Shown: positions 56,973 through 64,000 of the stretch, piece by piece | Position numbering within the stretch: position 1 is the first letter of the stretch | Layout: each line of letters starts with the position of its first letter | Program-made: the position numbers and the translations under genes | Assembly (NCBI GenBank): GCA_016788785.1 | Contig: JAEUSM010000007.1 | Span: 203,587 to 267,586 of the forward strand | DNA length: 64,000 nucleotides | Direction: 5' to 3' | From: Candidatus Kapaibacterium sp. | GTDB lineage: Bacteria > Bacteroidota > Ignavibacteria > Kapaibacteriales > JAEUSM01 | Notes under the pieces: model-generated | Databases searched by the model: none | Seen by the model: the letters and a program-made list of their open reading frames with translations, nothing else | What the model was told of the DNA's origin: nothing

Positions 56973-57821
56973 TTACTTAACGTGATACTTTTTCCAATTC
57001 AAAGCAGCAGGACCTTTCATTGTCATAGTCATATCACTTTGAGATGTATTGATTGTCATCGGTCCTTTTAAATCCATTGTAAAGTTCTTATTCGTCATTA
57101 ACAATGTACCTTTTAGAGTTAAGTTGATGACCATATTTTCATCTGTTTTTTGCTTACTATCTGTTGTCAATGACACATCCCAAAGATAGCCTTTTTCGGT
57201 AGAAGTATTCACCACTTTTTTTAATTTCAACTTCATAGTACCATCTTTAAAAGGATTATCTTCTGATGTACCAAATAATCCTGCAGATTCATCCTTGCCA
57301 ATATTCCATACATACCCTGGTTTTACATCTTTTGGTATTTTTGAAAAATCAATGGCATTATCTACTGGAATTTCAAATTTATTCAATTCATCTAATTGCT
57401 CATCAGTTGGGTTTTCAACACCTAAAATCGACTTTTCCCAAGTACCATTTGTATTAGTACAAAGAATAGTCTTTCCCTTTAATGGTGATTCTTTCACTGT
57501 GTTTTCATTATTCGGTTGTCCTGATACAACCATCTTCATATCTTGCTTCTCAGAACTTTCCTCTATATATACTTCCAATTTACTTGGATTAGATTCTTTG
57601 ACCTCCAACACTGTAACATTATAAAGTTTTTGATCTGACATATCCATCGAGCCAGATAATTTCATCGTTGAAATCTTACCACTAATTTTGGCATTGATTT
57701 TCATTTGTTTATCTGCTTTTATAACCTTTCCAACTTGATAAAAATCAAAAGAGTTTTGAGAAAAAGCGACTGTTGATACAAATACAAATAAGAATAAGGA
57801 AAGCACTAATTTTAATTTCAT
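56973..57821 (-). CDS. Exported beta-rich protein of unknown function
   Basis: A 282-aa protein with a signal peptide (MKLKLVLSLFLFVFVSTVAF, cleavage near AFSQ). The mature protein is Lys/Asp/Thr-rich and alternates short beta-strands. Its Met-rich C-terminus (SDMTMTMKGPAALNW) mirrors an earlier stretch (KISTMKLSGSMDMSD). No lipobox. The shape recalls periplasmic beta-barrel or lipocalin-like proteins, but I recognise no family. It is the last gene of the lepB-hemW-hflX operon and ends at a bidirectional terminator. The 130-aa exported protein is encoded 19 bases upstream. Confidence 0.75.
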   Translation of the reverse strand: MKLKLVLSLFLFVFVSTVAFSQNSFDFYQVGKVIKADKQMKINAKISGKISTMKLSGSMDMSDQKLYNVTVLEVKESNPSKLEVYIEESSEKQDMKMVVSGQPNNENTVKESPLKGKTILCTNTNGTWEKSILGVENPTDEQLDELNKFEIPVDNAIDFSKIPKDVKPGYVWNIGKDESAGLFGTSEDNPFKDGTMKLKLKKVVNTSTEKGYLWDVSLTTDSKQKTDENMVINLTLKGTLLMTNKNFTMDLKGPMTINTSQSDMTMTMKGPAALNWKKYHVK

Positions 57822-57840
57822 TTTTTTTCTTTCTACTATG

Positions 57841-58233
57841 TTATTGGGCTAAACGCCATTGGATTCTTGAAGTGTTATTTGGTTGTTGCATATATTGCTC
57901 TGGAGAAACACCATAACTGTTTTTGATATGCTCATCTATTGAGCAACGTATCGTACTACTAGAACTTTGTGTTACGGTAACTTTTGCAACATCCAACCAT
58001 GTTTTGGATTTGACTCCTTGAAATTCTGTTTCGATTTCCACAGCAACTTTTCCAGAGATTCCTATTGCTGGTGCTTCACCTTCTCTAATGGAAAGTTGTA
58101 AAGAATTTGGAGTAACTTGAGTGATTGTTCCTAAACAAAATTCTTCTATTACATAAGAATGTGCGATAGGAACGATGCTAATCACTACTAACAGTAGTAT
58201 AATGTATACGAGGTATTGGTACGTTTTTTTCAT
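57841..58233 (-). CDS. Small membrane-anchored or exported protein of unknown function
   Basis: A 130-aa protein with an N-terminal helix (about 8-26, YLVYIILLLVVISIVPIAHS), either a signal peptide or an anchor, and a small beta-rich domain (TITQVTPNSLQLSIREGEAP). The tail is Gln/Asn-rich, ending IQWRLAQ. Not recognised. The start lies one base after the stop of the 68-aa membrane protein gene, so they are co-translated in the same operon. Confidence 0.7.
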   Translation of the reverse strand: MKKTYQYLVYIILLLVVISIVPIAHSYVIEEFCLGTITQVTPNSLQLSIREGEAPAIGISGKVAVEIETEFQGVKSKTWLDVAKVTVTQSSSSTIRCSIDEHIKNSYGVSPEQYMQQPNNTSRIQWRLAQ

Positions 58234-58234
58234 A

Positions 58235-58441
58235 CTATTTCAACCTAAAAAGTGTTTTTTTGAGAATAAATATCGCACTAAAAATTGTTGCGACAAAAAA
58301 AACAATCGCCACAGGTATGCCAAATTCCTCGCCAAATACTACTACCAATATTGACAAGATAAAAACCGCAAGTGCAATTGTTATCAGTATTCCTCCATCT
58401 ACAAACAAGGAAACTATGCCTTCTGAATTAGATTTTGCCAT
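58235..58441 (-). CDS. Small two-helix membrane protein
   Basis: A 68-aa protein with two membrane helices (about 17-37 and 42-60), a short polar N-terminus (MAKSNSEGIVSL) and a basic C-terminus (LKKTLFRLK). Not recognised as a known family. Its ATG lies 14 bases inside the 3' end of hflX, which implies translational coupling, and its stop lies one base before the next gene. Both the coupling and hydrophobicity support it being real. Confidence 0.7.
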   Translation of the reverse strand: MAKSNSEGIVSLFVDGGILITIALAVFILSILVVVFGEEFGIPVAIVFFVATIFSAIFILKKTLFRLK

Positions 58442-59735
58442 AAGGTTTTTCTACTGTAAAATCAGAACAAAGATGATCAAAATATTGTTGTTTTTCTTTA
58501 TGAATTCTCGTTTCAATTAAAACACCGTCGTCAAGATCTTGTCGTTCTAAAACTTCCGTATCTGTGTATAATTGGGAAACAACATCCATTCTACTATAAG
58601 GAATTAACATGGTCGTTGAAGTACTAAATTGTTCTGCAGTTTCCTGCATTTTTAGTAACAACTGACGAATATTTATATTCCTTTCTGCAGAAATATACAC
58701 AAAATTTGGGTATTTTGTTTCAATATCTGCAAAATTTTCTAAAGTTTCAAAAGAATCAATCTTATTAAACACCATTATCGTAGGTTTACCGCTAATTGAT
58801 AACTCTTGTAATGTCTCGAAAACAGTAGTAATTTGATCTTCAAACATTTCATGCGAAATATCAACTACGTGCAGCAGAATATTAGCATCTGATGCTTCTG
58901 CCAACGTAGAGCGAAATGACGCAATTAAATGCGTGGGAAGTTTACGAATAAATCCAACGGTATCAGAAATGAGTGCCTTTTGACCACTTGGTAATTCAAA
59001 AGAGCGTATAGTGGTATCTAACGTCGCAAATAATTTGTTTTCAACGTAAACACCAGATTGAGTGAGCGTATTCATCAAAGTTGATTTGCCGGCATTTGTG
59101 TAACCAACCAATGCAAATTTCAAGATGTCAGTTCTTGCTTTTCGTTGCAATTCACGTTGTGTTTCTATATCTGAGAGCTTTTCTTTTAAGCGTTGTATAC
59201 GAGTTCGAATAATTCTTCTATCTGTTTCAATCTGTGTTTCACCAGGACCTTTGGTACCTATTCCACCAAATTGTTTGGACAAGTGGGTCCACATTCTGGT
59301 CAAACGTGGCATTAGATACTGCAATTGAGCCAATTCTACTTGCGTTTTTGCCTCCATAGATCTGGCACGTGAGGCAAAAATATCCAATATAATACCACTT
59401 CGATCGAGTACTTTGACTTCAAATGCTTTTTCCAAATTTCGAACTTGCACAGGGGATAAATCATCGTCAAAAATAACCAAAGTTATCTTTTCTTCATCAA
59501 TGATTGTTTTAATTTCGGCAATTTTCCCTTTTCCAATCATTGTAGCAACTTCAAACCGTTCGCGTTCTTGATAGATTTTTTCTATGACATTAGCTCCTGC
59601 AGTTTCCGCCAAAAACTGTAGTTCGTCAAGATATTCTAACATCTCTAAACGATTGCCACCTTTACGCATTACACCAATTGCTAATGCACGCTCAGGTTCT
59701 TTTGTTGCTTGTAAACTTTTTTTCTCTAAAATCAA
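58428..59735 (-). CDS. hflX: GTPase HflX
   Basis: Ribosome-splitting GTPase acting on stalled or hibernating 70S/50S, 435 aa. The N-terminal domain has ETAGANVIEKIYQERERFEV and GKGKIAEIK. GTGTKGPGETQIETDRR-type linker residues appear as GIGTKGPGETQIETDRR. The G domain has G1 GYTNAGKST, G3 DTVGFIRKLP and G4 NKID. The longest frame begins with TTG at 59735, 13 bases after the hemW stop; no ATG lies close upstream, so a TTG start is likely. The next gene overlaps its end by 14 bases. Confidence 0.94.
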   Translation of the reverse strand: MILEKKSLQATKEPERALAIGVMRKGGNRLEMLEYLDELQFLAETAGANVIEKIYQERERFEVATMIGKGKIAEIKTIIDEEKITLVIFDDDLSPVQVRNLEKAFEVKVLDRSGIILDIFASRARSMEAKTQVELAQLQYLMPRLTRMWTHLSKQFGGIGTKGPGETQIETDRRIIRTRIQRLKEKLSDIETQRELQRKARTDILKFALVGYTNAGKSTLMNTLTQSGVYVENKLFATLDTTIRSFELPSGQKALISDTVGFIRKLPTHLIASFRSTLAEASDANILLHVVDISHEMFEDQITTVFETLQELSISGKPTIMVFNKIDSFETLENFADIETKYPNFVYISAERNINIRQLLLKMQETAEQFSTSTTMLIPYSRMDVVSQLYTDTEVLERQDLDDGVLIETRIHKEKQQYFDHLCSDFTVEKPYGKI

Positions 59736-59748
59736 TGTATAAAATGTT

Positions 59749-60969
59749 TTATGAAATAATATTCAAAGGTAGATATTCCGATAGTGACGGCATTTCTGCT
59801 TCTATGCCCACCCATTCTGTTTGTAACACCTTTTCTAAGATTGATATCACTTTTAATGAAATAGCATCATTTAGTTGATATCCTAATGAAGTAGAACGTA
59901 GTATTCCATTGTGAATTTCAATAAGTTTTTCTTTTTCCCATAACTTAACATCGGTCTCAATCACTTCCAAAAGATTAATTCCAAATTCCTCTTCGAAGTC
60001 TGATAGTGAAATTCCCGTAGACCGTAACCCCAAAAATGCTTTTTCAAAACACCGTTGTTCTTTTGTTAAGATTTCTTTATTAATCACTGGCAAAACTCCA
60101 CTTGTTATTTTGTCGATATACGAAGATAATGCTCGTACATTCCAATATCGTGTGCCTTGTACGTAACCATGTGCTGATGGACCAAAGGATATATATTCCT
60201 CAGAATTCCAATACTTCAGGTTATGCTTGCACAAATCTCCATTTTTTGCATAATTGGAAACTTCATATTGCACAAATCCTACTTTCGTTAATTCATCGTG
60301 AGCATAATCATATAGTTGTACATCAATATCTTCATCAATTGGCACTACTGCTCCTTTTGAATATTGAACATACAATGGTGTGCCTTCCTCATAAATCAAA
60401 CTATACGCTGAAATATGGGTTGTTCCTAATTCAATTGCTTGAAGAAGTGTTTCTTTCCAACTTTCGAGAGTTTGATTTGGCAAAGCATACATCAAATCGA
60501 TACTTATCAATGTAAATCCAGCATCTTTGGCAAATTGTACAGCTTGTTTTGCCTGTTCTGGTGAATGGATACGTTCTAAAAAATCTAATTCATGCTGGTG
60601 AAATGATTGCACACCAAAACTCACTCTATTCACGCCAATTTGTCTGTATGATGATAAGGATTCAACACTCACTGTACCTGGATTACATTCCATTGTCCAT
60701 TCAAAATTCGGGACAAATTCAAAATACTGTTGTAAGGTTGAAAATATAGATTTGATGTGTGCGGCTGACAACAACGATGGTGTTCCACCACCAAAAAACA
60801 ATGTATCGATTAAAAATTTTTGATCTGTTGTTTGAGACCATAATGCAATTTCTTTGCATAGTAACAACACAAAATCGTCTATTTGAGAAACTTTTTCAAT
60901 AGAATAGAAATCACAATAACTACATTTTTTGTGACAAAACGGAATGTGAATGTAGATTCCTCTATGCAT
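59749..60969 (-). CDS. hemW: HemW-family radical SAM heme chaperone
   Basis: Radical SAM protein of 406 aa. HemW proteins carry heme to respiratory enzymes and were formerly annotated as oxygen-independent coproporphyrinogen oxidases. The iron-sulfur motif is C-x3-C-x2-C in PFCHKKCSYCDF near the N-terminus, with GGGTPSLLS and FGVQSFHQ, and GPSAHGYVQGTRYWN further on. It has the HemW layout (short N-terminus, HNxxYW-like CKHNLKYWN) rather than the HemN one. It starts one base after the lepB stop. Confidence 0.92.
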   Translation of the reverse strand: MHRGIYIHIPFCHKKCSYCDFYSIEKVSQIDDFVLLLCKEIALWSQTTDQKFLIDTLFFGGGTPSLLSAAHIKSIFSTLQQYFEFVPNFEWTMECNPGTVSVESLSSYRQIGVNRVSFGVQSFHQHELDFLERIHSPEQAKQAVQFAKDAGFTLISIDLMYALPNQTLESWKETLLQAIELGTTHISAYSLIYEEGTPLYVQYSKGAVVPIDEDIDVQLYDYAHDELTKVGFVQYEVSNYAKNGDLCKHNLKYWNSEEYISFGPSAHGYVQGTRYWNVRALSSYIDKITSGVLPVINKEILTKEQRCFEKAFLGLRSTGISLSDFEEEFGINLLEVIETDVKLWEKEKLIEIHNGILRSTSLGYQLNDAISLKVISILEKVLQTEWVGIEAEMPSLSEYLPLNIIS

Positions 60970-60970
60970 G

Positions 60971-61867
60971 TTAATATATCCAAGTACCTACACGGTCTGA
61001 ACGTAATATCGTGTCTTTGGCACTAGACCAATAGATAAAAAGTGGTTTTCCAATTATAGTATTCTCAGGAACAAATCCCCAATATCTGGAATCATAACTA
61101 TTTAATCGGTTGTCTCCCAAAACATAATAATAATTTTGTTTGTATATGTAGCTTGTTGTTTTATTACCGTTGATGATAATACTATTGTTACTTACCAACA
61201 CAGTATTACCCTCGCCCTCGATAAGATGTTTCCAAAATGAAAGATTCTCAAGCGTTAAATTAACAACGTCACCGACTTTTGGTACAGAAATAAAAACTGA
61301 ATCATCTAATCGAAGCGAAGGAGTTCTAACTCCCACTAAGGAATGATTATGTGGAAGTGAACGTTCGTTTTTTCCATTGACAAACACTTCGTTATCGGTT
61401 AAAACAATTTTATCTCCGGGAACGCCTATTATTCGTTTGATGAAATAGTCTGTCGAAACATCTTTATTTGGAAATTTAAAAACAACAATATCATTCCGAC
61501 TAATAGTTTGAAGAGAGATTCTATAATCGGAAAATGGCATTGATATAGAAGTGAAAGGAATTTCCTTAGGCAAACCCCAAGAATAACTCACCTTGCTGAC
61601 CAGGATGAAATCACCTTCTTGAAGCGTTGGGCTCATTGAATGCGAAGGAATTTGAAACATATCGACAATGAACATCTTCAACAGTAATGCTACAACAACA
61701 GCAAAACCCATTGCTTCTAAAAAATCGCGAAAAGTAAAAAAATTGTCTGTTTGAGATGATTGGTTTGAAACTGGAATCGTTTTATTTGTTTCAAATTGTT
61801 GAAGCATTAGATAGATCGGATTTGGAGATTGGTAGTTATTGCTTTGACGAATCAACGATCTTTTCAT
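60971..61867 (-). CDS. lepB: Signal peptidase I
   Basis: Inner-membrane serine peptidase that removes export signal peptides, 298 aa. A polar N-terminus is followed by one membrane helix (about 51-71). The catalytic Ser lies in IPSHSMSPTL and the Lys in FIKRIIGVPGDK, with GDNRLNSYDSRYWGFV late in the sequence. It is the first gene of a six-gene leftward run with gaps from -14 to 19 bases. It may process the many secreted proteins of this window. Confidence 0.93.
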   Translation of the reverse strand: MKRSLIRQSNNYQSPNPIYLMLQQFETNKTIPVSNQSSQTDNFFTFRDFLEAMGFAVVVALLLKMFIVDMFQIPSHSMSPTLQEGDFILVSKVSYSWGLPKEIPFTSISMPFSDYRISLQTISRNDIVVFKFPNKDVSTDYFIKRIIGVPGDKIVLTDNEVFVNGKNERSLPHNHSLVGVRTPSLRLDDSVFISVPKVGDVVNLTLENLSFWKHLIEGEGNTVLVSNNSIIINGNKTTSYIYKQNYYYVLGDNRLNSYDSRYWGFVPENTIIGKPLFIYWSSAKDTILRSDRVGTWIY

Positions 61868-61888
61868 TACTTAATTTAATTAACGATT

Positions 61889-61930
61889 TTATAAGTCCAT
61901 TATCGATGAAATTTCTTAGTTGACTTATAA
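61889..61930. repeat. Inverted repeat with 9-base arms between lepB and the PKD gene
   Basis: TTATAAGTC (61889-61897) and GACTTATAA (61922-61930) are perfect inverted copies 24 bases apart, 22 bases from the lepB start. The gap 61868-62131 otherwise shows only a weaker dyad, AGTATTATC-ATT-GATAGTATT (62064-62084). Either may be a regulator site; arms this AT-rich can also arise by chance. Confidence 0.4.
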
Positions 61931-62131
61931 TTTAGTATGATGAAATGGATAACTGAAATTATGCTCAATACCGCTTAACACCCCCTTTTCTTTTTGTAAT
62001 CTAAATTTATTTTCGTAATTTTAGAGTATCGTTCCAATTATGAAACTTTTTTCACCCTAAATAAGTATTATCATTGATAGTATTTTTCTGTCATTTCGTA
62101 CAAAAATTCTTCAATTCTAAATAGTGCCTTT

Positions 62132-64000
62132 ATGAAGAAAATATTTTACCTTTTATCACTAACAACAATTTTTTGTTGTGCTTTTTTTCAAAATCTTCAT
62201 TCTGAAACAACACCTCGTTCCACTAGAGGAAAAGAATTCTGGGTGGGTTGGCCTGATAATTCTAACGACCAAAATCCTTCGTATTGTGGGGTATTTATCT
62301 TTGCGAAAAGATTAACCAAAGTCTCTGCAATTTATGAAGGTAATGAAATGAAATACATTCTTAGTGATACGAATAAATTTTTTGTTACCTTTGGTTTATG
62401 GGATTCACAAGAGGTTCAAGATTCTGAAGTGAAGTTAAAAAAAGGAGTTCGAATTGTAGCAGATGACAGTGTTGACGTATACATTTCTTCTATGGCTACT
62501 GTTCATGGTTTGGAATCAACCGTTGCTTATCCCATTACTGCATTAGCGAAAGACTATTACGTTCTCACAAGAAAAGAAGGGTCTGCACAAACGCAATTTC
62601 AAATTGTAGCAGCCTATGATAGTACAGAAATTGAAATTACCCCTTCTGCTACGACTGAATTAGGCAAACCTGCATTTGTTCCTTTTGTCATCACCTTAAA
62701 TAAATTTGAAACATACTTAGTTCGTAGCTCGGGAGATTTAACAGGTACAAAAGTTCGTTCAGTAAAAAAAGAAATTTGTCAACCTTTTGCTTTATTCGCT
62801 GGATCGCCCAGAACTACTATTGGTGGATGTAGTCCAAACGGCTTTTTATGGGAACAAATTCCTCCAGCTTCACTAGTTGGAACAAATTACATTGTTCCTC
62901 ATTATCCTTTTTCATCAGGCTCAATTTTAAGAGCGATGGCTATTTATCCAGGAACTTTGCTTCGATTAGATGGAATGGGGGTTGGTAACGTTTTATCTTC
63001 TGGTCAATTTTTTGACATGAATGTAGAAACTTTTGCGAATGTTACTGCCAATAAGCCAATTATGCTTGCACAATTTACTCGAGGTGGTGGATGTACGCCT
63101 ACATCCCCTTCGGTTCCAACTATGACGATTTTAAGTGCTATTTCACAATTTCAATACGAAACCTATATAACTCCAGCATTAGGAAATTTGATTTTCCCTA
63201 CAGATACATTAACATTGTCAATCATAACAAGATATTCTGAAAGAGGTGTAACTCGAATCAATAATCAACCAGTTAATATTAATGATTGGAAAATTATACC
63301 CAGTAATCCCATTTATGCAGCATATCAAAAACCCGTTTTTTTACGAGACACCATCAAGATTTTCCATGATATGAGTGGCTTTAATGCAACGATATTTGGG
63401 GGTAATGCTAATCAGAGTTTTGCAATGTCTTCTGGTGGAAGTTTTGCAAACACAGTTTCTGTAAGATTTGATACTTCAGGTATTTATGGTAAGAATGCAT
63501 ATTGCAAAGGTGAAGTTGCAAACTTTTCTGTCTCAGCTGATTCTTCAGGTACTTCTTTTCGATGGGAATTTGGTGATGGTTCTTCGGATACTGGTAAAAC
63601 AGTATCACATATTTATGAAAATTCTGGTAATTACATTTTACGCTTAATAGTTTACAGGGAAACATTTTGCGCATACGATACAACCAGGAAAATCATTAAT
63701 GTTCGTCCATCTCCTGCTATCAAAGCAGGAGCAAGACCTACATTGACGTTGTGCAAAGGTCAAACAGCACAACTTGGTTTACCTGAACTTCCAGGAATTT
63801 CTTACCGTTGGTCACCTGCCATAGGACTGTCAGACACAACTGTTGGGCAACCAACAGTTACAGCAACCCTTGACTCTGTGAAATACTTTGTTCGTGGATA
63901 TGATTCTTTTGGTTGTGAAACTCAAGATTCAATAGTCGTCAAACTCTATGACCAACCAATCGCCAATGCGGGACCGGATACGGTGTCGTGTGGTGGGAAT
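62132..64000 (+). CDS. IgGFc-binding/PKD-domain surface protein (partial, 3' end beyond window)
   Basis: An open frame of 623 codons to the window edge. Signal peptide: MKKIFYLLSLTTIFCCAFF, cleavage near LHSE. Residues ~24-430 resemble the IgGFc-binding N-terminal domain found in FCB secreted proteins (TRGKEFWVGWPDNSNDQN; several Cys, IVPHYPFSSGSILRAMAI). A PKD domain follows (about 460-530) with FRWEFGDGSSDTGKTVSHIY, then further Ig-like repeats (GLSDTTVGQPTVTATLDSVK). The C-terminus is missing from the window, so a T9SS sorting domain may follow but cannot be seen. It is divergent from lepB. It is likely a large surface or adhesion protein. Confidence 0.85.
   Translation, partial: MKKIFYLLSLTTIFCCAFFQNLHSETTPRSTRGKEFWVGWPDNSNDQNPSYCGVFIFAKRLTKVSAIYEGNEMKYILSDTNKFFVTFGLWDSQEVQDSEVKLKKGVRIVADDSVDVYISSMATVHGLESTVAYPITALAKDYYVLTRKEGSAQTQFQIVAAYDSTEIEITPSATTELGKPAFVPFVITLNKFETYLVRSSGDLTGTKVRSVKKEICQPFALFAGSPRTTIGGCSPNGFLWEQIPPASLVGTNYIVPHYPFSSGSILRAMAIYPGTLLRLDGMGVGNVLSSGQFFDMNVETFANVTANKPIMLAQFTRGGGCTPTSPSVPTMTILSAISQFQYETYITPALGNLIFPTDTLTLSIITRYSERGVTRINNQPVNINDWKIIPSNPIYAAYQKPVFLRDTIKIFHDMSGFNATIFGGNANQSFAMSSGGSFANTVSVRFDTSGIYGKNAYCKGEVANFSVSADSSGTSFRWEFGDGSSDTGKTVSHIYENSGNYILRLIVYRETFCAYDTTRKIINVRPSPAIKAGARPTLTLCKGQTAQLGLPELPGISYRWSPAIGLSDTTVGQPTVTATLDSVKYFVRGYDSFGCETQDSIVVKLYDQPIANAGPDTVSCGGN

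Overview
The window is AT-rich, densely coded bacterial chromosome. Several features point to the Bacteroidota/Chlorobiota (FCB) lineage, perhaps a Kapabacteria- or Ignavibacteria-like member. There are repeated TAnnTTTG boxes, in two or three cases paired with an upstream TTTG-like box (the Bacteroidota sigma-A promoter type). Shine-Dalgarno sequences are mostly weak. There is a carboxypeptidase-D-regulatory TonB receptor, a type IX secretion-like C-terminal domain, a 'VGIGTTTP' surface-protein head and a Bacteroidota-type YebC. I cannot name a genus. I see no rRNA, tRNA, CRISPR array, insertion sequence or prophage.

Layout. (1) 0-8 kb: the 5' end of a leftward gene with a textbook Bacteroidota promoter, a divergent TonB receptor, a peroxiredoxin, a Na+-coupled NSS transporter with its 39-aa MetS-type partner, and a receiver-only response regulator followed by a CHASE/PAS sensor whose kinase half looks dead. 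(2) 8-30 kb: an entirely leftward block of secreted or outer-membrane genes. In transcription order these are a 182-aa 'VGIG' head protein, a giant protein of about 4,582 aa, a 722-aa Ala/Gly/Asn-rich relative, a 703-aa protein with a dockerin-like tail, a 443-aa protein with a T9SS-like C-terminal domain, and an OmpA-family protein. This looks like one surface-structure locus and is the most unusual part of the window. (3) 29.8-36 kb: a NarL/LuxR-type regulator directly behind obgE, an acidic protein of unknown function, an ECF sigma factor with its probable anti-sigma factor, and radA.

(4) 36-46 kb: isoprenoid and membrane genes (phytoene/squalene synthase, UbiA prenyltransferase, polyprenyl diphosphate synthase, PlsC acyltransferase) mixed with yebC, a DUF6438-like protein, a D-lactate dehydrogenase-like enzyme, a SpoOM-like protein, dprA, a small membrane protein, a FAD oxidoreductase and an enterochelin-esterase-like hydrolase. 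(5) 46-57 kb: aspartate kinase, a PBP4-type carboxypeptidase, miaA, cdaA, phoH, a LysM protein with a small lipoprotein, and valS. (6) 57-64 kb: a compact six-gene leftward operon, lepB-hemW-hflX-three small envelope/unknown genes. A divergent IgGFc-binding/PKD surface protein then runs off the right end.

The housekeeping genes look intact. The strongest candidate for undescribed biology is the giant repetitive protein and its companions, together with a perfect inverted repeat just upstream of the first gene of that block, next to a DNA-binding response regulator gene.
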